Shown piece after piece: positions 23,863-35,086 of a stretch of 64,000 nt of DNA. Origin of the DNA: Selaginella moellendorffii (taxonomy: Eukaryota > Streptophyta > Lycopodiopsida > Selaginellales > Selaginellaceae); assembly GCF_000143415.4 (NCBI RefSeq), contig NW_003314348.1, positions 625,253 through 689,252 on the forward strand, given 5' to 3'. The notes below the pieces were generated by a model. It saw nothing but the letters and a program-made list of their open reading frames with translations, made no database searches and had not been told where the DNA came from. The first letter of the stretch is position 1. The number at the start of each line of letters is the position of its first letter. The position numbers were made by a program, and so were the translations under genes.

Positions 23863-26138
23863 GGGAAATTTCGATCAGGATGTCCTTGGAAGCGCTCGAC
23901 TATAAGCACTGGAACATTTTCTCGTCTCCTTGCCGCAGCTTTACGCCTAGCTCCTAGCCGCAAAAGCAAAGAGCGCTGCGCCTGCGACCCATGATGCGAG
24001 GATTGCCCAAATCCCTCGCTGCAATTCTTCACGCGGCTTTTCGTTTACCCACACAAAAGTCGAGTGTGCGATAAGCTCGAGCGTGGTGATGACTCGTCAG
24101 GTATGTGAATGTCTTCTCGTCCTCCCCAACATACAGTCCATATACGGTGCCAACAAGCTCTGAACTAGCGAGCTGAATCCTTCCTTACCGAGTTTTCCTT
24201 CTCTTATTTCTTCTTCTTTCCCGAATCCTAGCCTATATACTTCCAAGTTCTCCGTTTTTTGATATGCCTGTATGATGCCTGTGTATCTTATCGAGACATG
24301 TACATCTGAGCTAAAGCTAGAGAATGGCTCTCAGTAGCTCGCTGGAGTGCCTGTTGATTTTAAGTCATGGCTGGGTGTGCGAGAAGTCTGGATCCGAACC
24401 GAATCCAGTAACGAGCAGCTAGCAAAACAAAGAAACACCATCATCACATCTCTGGAAGCACTAAATATCTGCTGTATTTGCTGCAGACGATACGAAGGGC
24501 GGGGAAGCTCGAGACTGGAAGAGCATCTCTGCGTATATTCCAGGAGAGGCTAGCATGGCACTGGCAAAGGGGGGATTTCTGGTGCTAATCTGGATGGAGC
24601 AGCTTTGCTTCGGATCTGGATTTGGATCGCGGATTGCGGATTGCTGCGCTGCGGGCTTCAAAATTGTCCTTCGGCGCCCCCCGCAGTTGAAGTCCGAGAA
24701 AAAAAAAATGGAGTTTTGAGGAACAGAAGGAGAAGATACGGAGGAAAGTTGCTAAGAAAATAAAAAAAGCCTCTAACAAACTTCCTTTGATTCACACCAT
24801 CAAAGTTTAAATGCAGAGGATCTGGTGATTATTAAGAAAATCCCACTCCTTAAACAGGGATTTTGTGTACGCCCCCAAATCGGAATTACGGGGGCCGCGG
24901 ACAACGACGTTTTCCATTACAAATCGCCAACTTCCGATTTTGAGCTCGATCACACAAAAAAATTGAAAAAAGCCAACCCATCTCTGTAACGTGAAGGTTG
25001 GCATTTTCCAGAGCACAATTTGTTGTACGTTGTTGGAACACATTGGCGGTGATGGACCCTCCCCAAAGCTTTCCAATGTAAAATATAAGAGGGAAAATGA
25101 CCCCAAAAACTCCTCGAATTCAGTCCGACTATGGTGATAATTTTGAAAAGCTCGGTTTAAGTTGAAGTAATTAAGTGCTCAAGCAAATAAACAAACAAAC
25201 AATTTCCGAGACCAAGCCTCCTCGGTTAACGCAGCATCACTTGATGTTTAAGTAAAGCAAGCCTCTGCCTCTCAGACTTTGATGTCACAAACCTTTTGTT
25301 GGTCGTCTTGTTGTTTGCCGATCGCATTTCATTTCCTTGTCCAGCTTTGTTCCTCGAGCCAGATGCTGGCACACACACTGCTCAAACATGTCGTACGCAC
25401 GACTGGTCAAGAGAGCTCTGAGGAAGGAAGACTAAAACCTCTCAGGGGAGACTTACAGCCAAACGCCAATCCACAGGCTTGCTGAAAAGACCGCAAAAGA
25501 GGCTGCAATGCAAGAACAAGGGCTGCGTAGAACAGAAATACTTCTACCTTATCCTCAAAAGACAGTTGCGCGTTGAATTATTGTTTCGCTCTGCAGACAA
25601 TAACCTGTGGGAAAAGAGAAACATTCAGAAACAAAAGCTATTGTCGCTGTTTTAAGAGCTGCATTAATTCATACCACCACCAGAAAAACAATAGAAAACA
25701 GAAAAGAAAAAAAAATTAACCTGGATACAGTGTGCACGCTGAATTATTGGACCGTATCGCCTGATCCAAGTGCTCTCCGGGACTTCTTTATTCAGATTGT
25801 TCTCATTTTCGGCTTGAAAAGAGCCCAAGCAGTGGAAAAAGAAGTGGCACCACGCAAGGGGCTCGACTAATCTGCCAGCCAGCAAGCCAGAAAGCAACCT
25901 TAGTCTGCAACGAGAGAGCTCAACAACAGACCTCTTGCAAGTTTTTTAAAGGATTTGTAAAGTTGGCCAACCTGCCTTTTTCTTTTCTCCATGCCACTAC
26001 AGGGAAAGGACACGTGGATTCCAGTAAAGTCAAGATCAGGATCCAGGCAAATCTCCTCTCTGAGAAGAACTTCGAATCAAGAGCCCTGTTGCGCGACAGA
26101 GCTGCTCCTGTTTTATTAGAAAGCAGCGAGTCTTATAC
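23863..26138. promoter_or_regulatory. KNOX upstream region and MDH downstream region
   Basis: About 2.3 kb without a supportable gene. The part next to KNOX contains a 72-codon upstream frame (24032-23814) that overlaps the KNOX start out of frame; it would act as an overlapping uORF if the transcript begins upstream of it. Short frames at 25607-25897 have no recognisable features. Confidence 0.4.
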
Positions 26139-27477
26139 CTACAAACAAGAGTACGCCATCTCTTTCTCCTCGATGAGCTCGTCGGCGGTTGCGTCAAGCT
26201 TCGTTCTGGAGAAACCATCAATCAACAAGCCTGGGAAACACACGACTGTTTAAGACAGATCAAAGAATCGTGTAGTGTGTACCTTGGACAATAGACCACT
26301 CCCCGTTCGCGCAGGTCACCGGGAAAGAGTAGATTACTCCCTTGGGAACTTTGTAAGAGCCGTCAGACAGGACTCCCATTGACACCCAGGTGCCCTGCAA
26401 TTTCCCAAGGAGTTAGCAATAGAGCCAGAGGGAAGTTTTTGACTTCAAACCTTGGGAGTTCCCAGCACCCAGTCACGGATATGGTCACACGCAGAACTTG
26501 CAGCAGACAGTGCACTGGAGAGCTTCCTTGCCTTGATAATTGCAGCACCACGCTGCTGGACAGTGGTAATGAAGGGCCCGTTCAGCCTGGAATGATAAAC
26601 ACAACAAATATAAACTCGAAAGAAGGAATGAAAGAAACTTGCCATTCGTCGTCGTTGACAACTTCACGAACAGGCTTCTCTCCCTTGGGAGTAATCACCA
26701 CAGCATGATTGACATCCGGGTACTGTGTCGACGAGTGATTTCCCCAGATAATCACGTTCTTCACGTCCGAGACCTGGAAACCAGTCCTTTCAGAGATCTG
26801 CCCCAGCGCCCGGTTGTGGTCCAGCCTCGTCAAGCAAGTGATGTTCTTGTCAGGAATGGAAGGAGCAAACTCCTTGAGGATCAGCGCATTAGTATTGGCA
26901 GGATTAGCAACCACCAGAACCTGTCACGCCCACAGTCATGAGCTTCTGATACGTTTTGTATTTCTACGTTACCTTCACGTCCTTGGCAGCACACTTTTCA
27001 AGAGCAGAAGCTTGAGACTTGTAGATGGAGACGTTCTTGGACATGACATCCTTTCGCTCCATCCCTTCCTTCCTGGGAAATCCTCCAACCATCACTGCGA
27101 TGTTAACATCCTTGCAAGCTTCCTCCACATCCGTGGTGGCGATCACTCCTGAAAAAAAAAAAAAACGATTGGTGGAGAGACTTTCTAGCTAAAATAAAGG
27201 GATCGCATTGAAAAACTTACCTTTAAGCAAAGGAAATGCCGAGTCGATGAGCTCCATCTTGACTCCATTGAGCGATTCCGCCGCGGGCGGAATATCCAGC
27301 ATGTGGAGGATCACAGGCTGGTCCGGCCCGAGCATGACGCCCCTCGCAATCATCGGGACGAGCGCATACCCGATTTGCCCTGTCGAGCACCGAAAATTTC
27401 GCAAAAGTCTGTCAACGAAAGCCATACATCTTACCCGCAGCTCCAGTCACAAGAACACGCACTGGCTGCTTCGCCAT
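26139..27477 (-). CDS. Cytosolic NAD-dependent malate dehydrogenase
   Basis: Interconverts malate and oxaloacetate with NAD in the cytosol. Seven exons: 27435-27477, 27221-27379, 26973-27148, 26643-26920, 26451-26586, 26283-26394, 26139-26230. Total 331 residues, the usual length. It starts [15 protein letters not shown], the Rossmann motif; [10 protein letters not shown], the TRLDHNRA active-site region and [12 protein letters not shown] with the catalytic His follow. It ends [10 protein letters not shown]. There is no transit peptide, which supports a cytosolic form. Intron 4 has a GC donor (TG/GCAAGT at 26642-26641), a rare but functional class; translation is only continuous if it is used. 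The neighbouring orphan gene starts 362 bases away on the other strand. Confidence 0.95.
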
Positions 27478-27839
27478 GGCAGAAATTCGATACCGCTTCC
27501 ACGCAATCCAAGCGCCGGCGACGACGAGTACGAGCGCGCTGCCGCGGAGAAGAAGAGCAGGGGGAGCTATTTTGATTGCGCTGCCCGAATTAGATCCCTG
27601 GAGCTGGAAAAAAAAGAAAGATCAGCGCCGCGAAACGATCGATCAAGCAAAGCTCGCGAGAAACGATGACCTAAATAATTGCCTTGCCAAAGAGAGCTAG
27701 AAACAAAATCGGAGGCACCGGACAGGGCCAGGTATCGAACCCCGACTGGTACCAACAGAGCGATTTAAAACTGGCCGTCCGATTGCGCGGGCAAATACAG
27801 CATATTCGATAACGAACAGGGTAGGGTTTTGGGGGTGCG

Positions 27840-28396
27840 ATGGATATGGAGGAGGACGAGGAGGAAGGCGAGGAGTGCTGTATGAGGTACTGTGTAGTGG
27901 ACGAGGATGAGTACGTGATCACGACGCGCGAGGCTGTGAAGCGCCATTCATCGGCCAAGGATTTGAGCGTGGTGAAAGGGACGACGCTTGGGGAGATCTT
28001 GGAGCGCATTAGGGCAGCGGTGGGGACTCGCGAGGGCACGGACACTGCCTTGTTTGCTCTGTCGAGCTTGAGTTGGATCCCAATCCGGGAGGAGTATTTG
28101 CAGCGACGGATCGACAAGGGGCTCTATCTCAAGGTCGTGAGGGCGCCAATCACCGAGATAAGCTATGGCTTGGCAGAGCGATATGGTAAATTTCCTCTTT
28201 CATTTCCTTTGGGTTCTTCCATGTTTGCAAATTCATGACTTGAGAGTCTATTTGGTGGATTTCTGTTTGGTTTCTTTTGCGTCATAGTCGATTTTGGGTG
28301 GATGTTTTGGGCGTTTTAATTTCCCATTGTGTTTACATTGCAGTTGTTCATGATGGGAGAAGGCAGCACGAGGAAGAAACTTGGCAATTTTTTTGA
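27840..28396 (+). CDS. Small orphan protein, 132 residues
   Basis: Two exons, 27840-28185 and 28344-28396, joined by a GTAAAT donor and a TTGCAG acceptor in phase 1. The N-terminus is acidic (MDMEEDEEEGEE). The middle is well-behaved globular-looking sequence (EYVITTREAVKRH, SLSWIPIREEYLQ, KGLYLKVVRAPIT), and the C-terminus reads VHDGRRQHEEETWQFF. I do not recognise the family. It is divergent from MDH, with 362 bases between starts. The single-exon alternative stops at 28238. Confidence 0.6.
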
Positions 28397-28715
28397 CGTC
28401 CGAGCTTACGTTATTGTTGGTTGAATCAGACGTAAGCCGTTGCGGTTTCATCCTAGTATTGATTTACTTACCGGTTTTTCTTGCATTTGTCCAGAACTGA
28501 TCTATCTGATGCTCCTTGTCGAATTCTTTCGCAAGTGAAGTCGAGCAAAGAGGTTTGGCTTAAGTTCTCTGAACTTTTCTTTACTTTAAATTGTTTAACA
28601 TCAGGTGCCACGAAGCTGGAGGTGAAAACAAAATGATAGAGTTGGAATGGAAAACAAAACAATAATTTTAAGCTTTTTCGTTACAGATTTCCATATCAAA
28701 AAGAATTTATTCTTT
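28397..28715. other. Intergenic, nothing supportable
   Basis: 3' side of the orphan gene up to the tRNA. It contains the tRNA-Ile downstream T-run used by RNA polymerase III on the minus strand (near 28700). Confidence 0.4.
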
Positions 28716-28789
28716 TGGCCCACACAGGTCTCGAACCTGTGACCTTGGCGTTATTAGCACCACGCTCTGACCAACTGAGCTAGAAGGCC
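28716..28789 (-). tRNA. tRNA-Ile (anticodon AAU)
   Basis: Minus-strand cloverleaf of 74 nucleotides: 5' GGCCTTC acceptor, D-arm GCTC/GAGC, anticodon loop CTAATAA (AAU), and T-arm ACAGG-TTCGAGA-CCTGT. A T-run follows about 10 bases downstream. The acceptor stem has one U-U mismatch (position 6) and one G-U pair, so it is slightly degenerate compared with the usual perfect stem. Confidence 0.9.
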
Positions 28790-28981
28790 ACCATTAATAA
28801 AGCTCACTTTCTCTCGATATATTATGATGACTTTGACAGTACCTAAAGCCAAGTACACTTCAAACTCATACCTTATAAATTAATTTTAAAAAAATTAAAA
28901 GTATTATTTTTATTTAATTAAAAAGTTTAATTTGGATTTGAAAATATTAGTTTCATAATTCAGGAAACAAAAACAATTTCT

Positions 28982-29215
28982 TCATCTATTATGTAAGGGA
29001 TTTGGGCCTGTTGGAGCCATCCTTTTTGACACTACGTTGGGATCCACTGAAAGACTCTCAGGTCCTCGTTGAGCTCTCAACACCCTGTGATTATTCACTT
29101 GGAGCTCTCGAGCAACACCAGTGGTGATTGACAATATCAGCATCAACAGGAGCATCACAAAGTAGAGCCTGCCCAGTGCCATTCGAAGGGCCTGGAGATC
29201 TCTGCCAAAAGCCAT
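28982..29215 (-). CDS. CLE: CLE signalling peptide precursor
   Basis: Secreted precursor of a 12-residue CLE ligand read by CLV1/BAM-type receptor kinases. Single exon, 77 residues. It has an N-terminal signal peptide (hydrophobic core LYFVMLLLMLILSI), a short variable region with arginines, and the CLE motif RMAPTGPNPLHN near the C-terminus followed only by Arg. The motif keeps the hallmark Pro, Gly-Pro and His-Asn positions and belongs to the A-type (R-start) class rather than the TDIF class. The preceding Lys gives a processing site. Confidence 0.93.
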   Translation of the reverse strand: MAFGRDLQALRMALGRLYFVMLLLMLILSITTGVARELQVNNHRVLRAQRGPESLSVDPNVVSKRMAPTGPNPLHNR

Positions 29216-30048
29216 GGAGCATTCAGCCTGCCAAGGAATAAGAAGACTAAAATCAAGTTCCAGCCATTGTCAACAACACCATCGCAGGCATTTTGGAGCT
29301 CCTTTAGAGATCCTTCTCCCTTCTCTCTATTTATTCACGAGCAAAAGAAACAAACCTCAAAGACCCCATGATTCCGTTGCTCCTCGAACAACCGGCGACG
29401 AGTACATAAGATTTGTGCCTTGGATCTCGAAATCTCACGACAAGGATCAGTTGTGCAATCATCCAGACCCCCAGAAACTCGAGTGATCTTTAGATAGAGG
29501 GGGACACACCGAAAAGAGGAGAAGATTCAAGCCGGGAAGCAAACAGATCTATACCACCGCTTCTACATGACAGCCTTGTGAGTGGGGTACCAAATCATTT
29601 ATTTCCGCTGCCCGGATCGTCCTTTGGCCGCTCCATATTCTCTCTGCCTGACGCAATGCTTGCCGCGGCTATAATCTTCCCAGCCGTCGTGTGGAGCTTT
29701 TATAGTGGAGCTCCCTCTCGGCTTCTTTGTTTCACACCTTGCAAGTGGGAGAGTGAGCTTTACGTGTTTGCATAGCTTTTCTAGAGATGGTTTCGATAGT
29801 TACTTCTTCGTGTCTAGTAACTTCTCGCGAGCATGTACATATCTTGGGTGGGTTTCATGAAATGCGGCACTGAGGAGCCTTCAATTATAGCGACCAATTC
29901 GGCCGAGTCGAGTACACATAAACTCATCGCATGGATATTGCGAGAGCTCGAAAGGATCTCTTCTCCTGTTTATGGAGCACATCATGAGTATGAATGCAAC
30001 CAGGACTAACCGCGAATTTCTTTCTTCGTGCGTGTTTCCGATCTCTTT
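29216..30048. promoter_or_regulatory. CLE upstream region
   Basis: Promoter and 5' UTR side of the CLE gene and the 3' side of the Dabb gene. Short frames such as 29578-29775 have no supporting features. Confidence 0.4.
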
Positions 30049-31416
30049 TCACTGCTGAATCGTAGTTCCAACAGCTTCCACTCGATAATCGGTGGACAGG
30101 ATCTGACTGCATATGGGAATCACCTTTTCTGAAAACACCTGAAGCCAAAGCAGGAGTGAAAAGAAAAGAGAATGTCCATAAACTTACAGAGACGTAAGCT
30201 TCGTGCTTGTTGAAAGCTTCTAATGCGTCCTCTGTAAGAGAACACCCCTTGCGTTTGAGAGCTTCGAGCTGGATTGAAAAGTTTACTACCTGATGGAAGC
30301 CTGGCGACGATTGCATGCGTGTAGCCTTGATTCTGAGCGGAGAAGATGACCCCTGAAAATCATGAAAACGAGTGAGTAATCTCGATTACGCAAAAGGAGC
30401 TTACCTGCAGTGAGCTGGACGAGAACCGTGGGTAGCATCTCGGGCAGCTTGCACAAAGACTGGAGCATATCTTGGACCCTGTCCGCTGAAGCGCTTTCAC
30501 TGACTTTGAGTAGAATGATATGCTCGATGCCGCTCTCAAATTCCTGGCAGGAGCATAAATGCTTTTGAACACCACGTCAATAGCTCGTTACCTCACCACG
30601 ACGGAAGAGAGGTTCTAGACTGTCCTCTACCTCGGCTTCGAAGTCTGCAGTGATAAATCCCTGCCACAGTTTGAAGACGAATTAAAAACTTGAAGAAATT
30701 CTTTACACTTCCAAAGACAAAAGAAAATGTATTTAAAGTTTCGAACCAAGAACAAGAACAGGAGCTCTGAGGGAGATTATCTTACGTTGCAGTATGGAAG
30801 CACGAACTCCTTGGCTACTTTGGAATGTGTTGGATGCTCATTGTATTTCAGCAAGAGGTCTTTCGAGGCAAAACGCATGAGGATGCCATGCGTGCAACGC
30901 TCTTGGTTTTCCGAAAGAATCCGGCCTGGAATCGCAAAATATATCTGTTCGTCACCATGCGAAGCAACGAACTAAAAGAAAGAACGCGAGTTCTTACCCA
31001 AGGAAACGCACAGGATGCCTCTAAAGTGATACTGAAGAGTGTACACATTGTCCAGCATGGTCGTTTCTTGCTCCTCCGTTAAATCCTCCTTCATCTTCAG
31101 CAAGACAAGATGATCCACCACTTTCCTGCGTTACAACAAACCAATCTAAAACACCAACCATGAAAATTTTTCCATACCGCATTGGTTTGTTCATCGCGCA
31201 ATCCAGCCCAGCAAAGGCCTCCAAATTCCTCCCGAGACGGCAAACGCGGTGGCGAAATTTATAAGTTCTTCGCCTTCCTCCGGGCAAATTATCTGCTAGA
31301 AAAAGGAAGAATCCAGCTCCAATTCCACACGCATTCGCAGAATAGATCATACCAGTTCGAAGGATGGGTCTCCTGATCCCCGCAGTGCTGTAGTACTGAC
31401 TAGCCATAAGCGCCAT
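30049..31416 (-). CDS. Plastid-type protein with two stress-responsive A/B-barrel (Dabb) domains
   Basis: Eight exons: 31178-31416, 30998-31125, 30786-30925, 30592-30660, 30405-30543, 30290-30352, 30188-30231, 30049-30138. Total 303 residues. An N-terminal Arg/Ser-rich region resembles a transit peptide. The first Dabb domain starts RKVVDHLVLLKMKEDLTEEQ and closes with KYNEHPTHSKVAKEFV. The second starts IEHIILLKVSESASADRV and includes GYTHAIVARLPSEDALEAF, then KHEAYVSVFSEKVIPI. Such proteins are dimeric ferredoxin-like barrels, stress- or defence-linked in Arabidopsis; the biochemical activity is unknown. Exon 6-8 borders were fixed by the domain match and phase. Confidence 0.88.
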
Positions 31417-31862
31417 TTTATCGCCATGGCGCCACTCAAAGACAAGCTCTAAAACCCTATTTTGTTATCCACCTCATATGGCCACGATAGCGCCACGTCG
31501 AGCAACTTTATCCAACGTGGCCCTAACGAATATTCTATCCTCTATCAATAAAATAGAAAACCAGCTGAAAGAAAGACACGTTGCGCGGGACACGTCGCGG
31601 CCATGCATTGATGGTAGGAGCGTATGTATGTTTGTATTCGTAGAGATGCTCTATCCGCGAGGATGAGATCGTAGCTCTCGCGTTCTTTAAACCCTATCCT
31701 GTGTGAAATTTCTTTTCTCGGGATGATCCTGGTAGCGCTGCTGGCGGATCTTTTGGGCGCTTGCTATATTCTTTTCTCCTCTGTCGTGATCCAGCTCGTG
31801 AATGAGTTTCCAATCTCGAGCCGCGTGCGACGGATGATCTTGGAGCGCCTGGTGTCCGGAGG

Positions 31863-32775
31863 ATGGAGATAGCAGCGCTAGGGCACGATCGCGGGCATGG
31901 AGACGCCGCCGCGGAGGATCGGCCGCGCGATTTGCAGGTGTGATGCCCGGGCTCTTGAAATTTCTTTAAATTTCTCCATATTTCGGTGTAGAAGGATAAA
32001 GCGCACGGCACTGACGCGATCGTCGAGCCGATCGATCGAGCAGCTGGAGAGGATGTATCCGCCAGGCGCGCATTGGCTTTCGCGGCGAGGAAGACGAAAG
32101 CTGCTGCGGATGCCGCCACTCAGCGAGCGGCAGACGCCGCCGCGCAAGAGCAAGGTAGTATGAGACAGGGCGAAATCACTGGTTTGCAAGCAGCGCGGCA
32201 AAATGCGGCTGTGGAGCAAGCTTCTCAAGTAGCCGCGGTCTATTCTCCAGCCAAGAAGAAACAAACTAAGTTGGTACCCACTGCTCAAGCGCCGGTTCCA
32301 CCAGGAATTCCTCCACAGTGTCCTGCTCCTACTGCTGCTATCCAGGCACCGATACCAGCAGTAACTTCATCCGGTAGAGGTGCCCTTTTCTTTAAACTGT
32401 TCTTCCTTCTGTTCTTACGTGGTTTTCTGGCAGTCGAAGGAATGGAATGCCAAAAGTTTCTCTACGAGGTGGCGAATCAAACAGCTAGGAGTGCGACTGC
32501 CCAGATGGCTGCCGCTGAGAATCTCGCGACAAATGCTCGAGACACTGGTACTAGACAGGTATATAGATCCGATTTGGAAAAATTCCTTGCGTTTGTTCTT
32601 TAGCTGTGTTACCCACGTTGACGCTTGTGAATAGGAAGCGAAAGATCAGGGTACGAAAGCGCAGAAGAATATGGGATTAGCCAAACAAATGGCGGAGGCT
32701 GCACAGTCGCCTGCTGTAGCTGTCCAAGCCGTCGCTGCCATCCAGAAAGCCTGTTCCAATAAACACGAGTCCTGA
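31863..32775 (+). CDS. Ala/Gln/Lys-rich helical orphan protein
   Basis: Four exons (31863-31937, 31992-32373, 32434-32558, 32635-32775), 240 residues. The start MEIAALGHDRGHG joins the next exon in phase through a GTGTGA donor. The product is low-complexity and predicted helical: RKTKAAADAATQRAADAAAQ, ATAQMAAAENLATNARDTGT and KNMGLAKQMAEAAQ, separated by a Pro-rich linker (VPPGIPPQCPAPTAAIQAP). The composition resembles LEA-like proteins, but I see no diagnostic motif. It is divergent from the Dabb gene, with 446 bases between starts. Confidence 0.6.
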
Positions 32776-32901
32776 GTAAGCTCTTTCAAGACTACTATTG
32801 ACTGGAAAATGAATTTTGCCCAGTTTGCTCAGGACTGCAACCCAAAGGATTTGAACCACGAACGTTATCCAGAAGAAATCTATATGCTCTTCTAGAAATC
32901 G

Positions 32902-33516
32902 ATGGCTATGGTGCTCCCTTCCGCCAGTCCAGCAGCAGCAACTCTTGGTGTTCTCGGATCATTTCACAAGCGTACGCTTGCTACTCAGTCGCTCAATTTT
33001 TACACGGCACGATCGCTGCTAAGGTTTGAACCACTGTCAGCTCAGATCCGAGGGAGAAGCCGCCATAGCTTGATCCGAGCAGCAGCATCATCAACAGGGC
33101 CATCTTCGGAGAGAAAAGAGGAAGTGTTCTTCGATGGTGGTCCACATTACGGTGATCTGGTAGCCAACTTGGTGTTTGGCTTCACGCTTTTCTGGCTACC
33201 ATTGACAGTCGCAGCGGTGTTCCGGGCCTTGTTCTTGAGGTACAGGTTCACAACCTACAGAGTGACTATTCTTTCGGGATTAACAGGTGGTGATAGGAAA
33301 GACTTCAAGTATGACGCGATCAAGGACGTCAAGTATGTCCCACGATTCATCGGCGAGTGGGGCGACGTTGTGATCACTCTCAAGGATGACACCAAGGTGG
33401 AGCTCAAATCCTTGCCCAGATTCAGAGAGATCGCAAAGTTCTGTCTAGACAAGTCTGGAGTTTCCGGTGGCGGCTCTGTGGAAGAGATGGAAGTCAAGAA
33501 GAGGGGATTTTCGTGA
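32902..33516 (+). CDS. Plastid-targeted membrane protein with YdbS-like PH domain
   Basis: Single exon, 204 residues. The first about 60 residues are Ser/Ala/Arg-rich with few acidic residues, typical of a chloroplast transit peptide. A hydrophobic hairpin follows (LVANLVFGFTLFWLPLTVAA), then RYRFTTYRVTILSG and DAIKDVKYVPRFIGEWGDV, the pattern of bacterial-type PH (bPH_2) domains in which TNxR-like strands carry the fold. Function is unknown; a plastid envelope or thylakoid location is inferred. Confidence 0.7.
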   Translation: MAMVLPSASPAAATLGVLGSFHKRTLATQSLNFYTARSLLRFEPLSAQIRGRSRHSLIRAAASSTGPSSERKEEVFFDGGPHYGDLVANLVFGFTLFWLPLTVAAVFRALFLRYRFTTYRVTILSGLTGGDRKDFKYDAIKDVKYVPRFIGEWGDVVITLKDDTKVELKSLPRFREIAKFCLDKSGVSGGGSVEEMEVKKRGFS

Positions 33517-33921
33517 AGCTTTAGAGTTTGAGACGAAGTATGAGATGTGTTGCTTCCGAGGGAAAAGAAAAAACTTTACGTTCAGTATAGAGATAGAAAA
33601 GCTTGCAATGGGTGGCTGACGCGTGGCTAACTAGATGACGAGCGTTGTCTTTAAAGTCAACGTCAGTGCTTTGGTCGATGGTCATTGACACGCAAACTTA
33701 GCTATGGCGGCTAAACCCTAATGTCATGGATGCTGCGGGGATTTCTTCGCGGAAACGCAAACGCTGAAATTTCGGAAAGGAAGCACACGTCGCATCTCTC
33801 TCCCTCTCTCTCTCTCTTCTCTCTTCTCTCTCATATAACTACGGGGTGACCTCGCATTCTTCTATTAGGGTTCTTCCTTTCCTCTATCACCAATCTCCCC
33901 CCGTAATATCACTCCTCCGCC
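33517..33921. promoter_or_regulatory. Promoter of the TMEM45-like gene with CT microsatellite
   Basis: A pyrimidine run of CT repeats occupies about 33800-33833, just upstream of the start at 33922, where pyrimidine patches often sit in plant core promoters and 5' UTRs. Confidence 0.5.
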
Positions 33922-34869
33922 ATGGGGACGCTCGTCGGCCATGTCGCGCCTGGCATCGGATTCGCGCTCATCGGCCTCTGGCATCTTGTCAACATCGTCA
34001 GGAGCTACATCGAATCGCCGTCGGGATTCGAGGCCCGCCCCTGGTTCCCGGTAAAAATCTCCAGGAGATCGCGCTTCTCCTCGCGACCGATCGTCGTCTA
34101 CGCGGAGCTCTACCTCATAATCTTCGCGTCCGCGCTCTCCATCGCGTCGGAGCTCTTCATCTGGCCCGAGAAGCACCAGCCGCTTGCCGACGATCTCTCC
34201 ATCCCGGCCAATCACCTCAACAATTTCGAGCACTCGTCCATGTCCTTCTTCTTCCTCGTCTACGCGGCCGTGGCGCTCGTCACGAATCTCCTCAATCTGG
34301 CGCTCCCGCCGGGGACGCTCCATCTCTTGGCGGCCCTAGCATTCAGCCAGGAGCTCCTCCTCTTCCATTTCCACTCGGCAGATCATATGGGACTCGAGGG
34401 ACAGTATCACTGGCTGCTCCAGCTCGCCATCGCGATTTGCCTCCTGTGCACCGTCCTGGAAATCTCTCGCCCGAGCTCCGTCTTGCTGGCGCTCGTCCGC
34501 GCGGTAGGGATTCTCTTTCAGGGACTGTGGCTGATCCAGATGGGGCTCGTGCTCTGGATTCCAAGATTTGTTCCCACTGGCTGCCGGATGGTCTCGGAGG
34601 ACGATCACGACGTTGTGCGCTGCGCCGACGAGGGATCCACGATGCGAGCCAAGGCGCTTGCCAATCTCCAGTTCTCCTGGTACCTGGCCGGGGTCGTGAT
34701 CTTCTCCATCGCGCTGCTGTGCGCCTTGATCCAGCGATCGCGGCACGGGAATGCGTACGCGAGGATGGATTCCAGCGAGGGCGAGCAGGAATTTCGGCAC
34801 AAGAGCTCCGGATCGCACAGCTCCATCGAGATGGAGGAGGGATTTCCAGCGCTGGAGCTGGGGCGATGA
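33922..34869 (+). CDS. TMEM45/DUF716 family multi-pass membrane protein
   Basis: Single exon, 315 residues. It begins MGTLVGHVAPGIGFALIGLW, the family signature, with about seven membrane segments. Conserved histidines are seen in FEHSSMSFFF and LLLFHFHSADHMGLEG, and later segments include QGLWLIQMGLVLW. The C-terminal tail is hydrophilic and Ser-rich. The biochemical role in plants is not established; some angiosperm members are virus- or defence-responsive. Confidence 0.88.
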   Translation: MGTLVGHVAPGIGFALIGLWHLVNIVRSYIESPSGFEARPWFPVKISRRSRFSSRPIVVYAELYLIIFASALSIASELFIWPEKHQPLADDLSIPANHLNNFEHSSMSFFFLVYAAVALVTNLLNLALPPGTLHLLAALAFSQELLLFHFHSADHMGLEGQYHWLLQLAIAICLLCTVLEISRPSSVLLALVRAVGILFQGLWLIQMGLVLWIPRFVPTGCRMVSEDDHDVVRCADEGSTMRAKALANLQFSWYLAGVVIFSIALLCALIQRSRHGNAYARMDSSEGEQEFRHKSSGSHSSIEMEEGFPALELGR

Positions 34870-35086
34870 TGGACAATCGGCTGGATAGATGGAAGATGCT
34901 CGAGCCGAGGTGAGATAGCTCCCCAGAAATTTGGATTGGAATTCCCCCCCTTTAGAGTGTTTCGTGTCTGTCTATTCTACCGTCGTCTTCTACCAAGATG
35001 TACAAAAGACCAAATTGAAAAGATTCCATGTTCTCGTTTGAGTATATTCGCATCTTTGGCGGGTTTAGGGTTCTTGGAGGGAGGGA

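Noticed and set aside
27730..27760. tRNA T-arm-like sequence upstream of MDH
   Set aside because: No acceptor, D or anticodon arms pair around it.
32835..32895. tRNA-like T-loop (ggatttgaacc) before the plastid PH-like gene
   Set aside because: Flanking sequence does not fold into a cloverleaf that I can support; perhaps a tRNA relic.
33846..34913. 355-codon plus-strand frame overlapping the TMEM45-like gene
   Set aside because: Arg/Pro/His-rich shadow frame; the overlapping frame at 33922 has the family signature and membrane segments.
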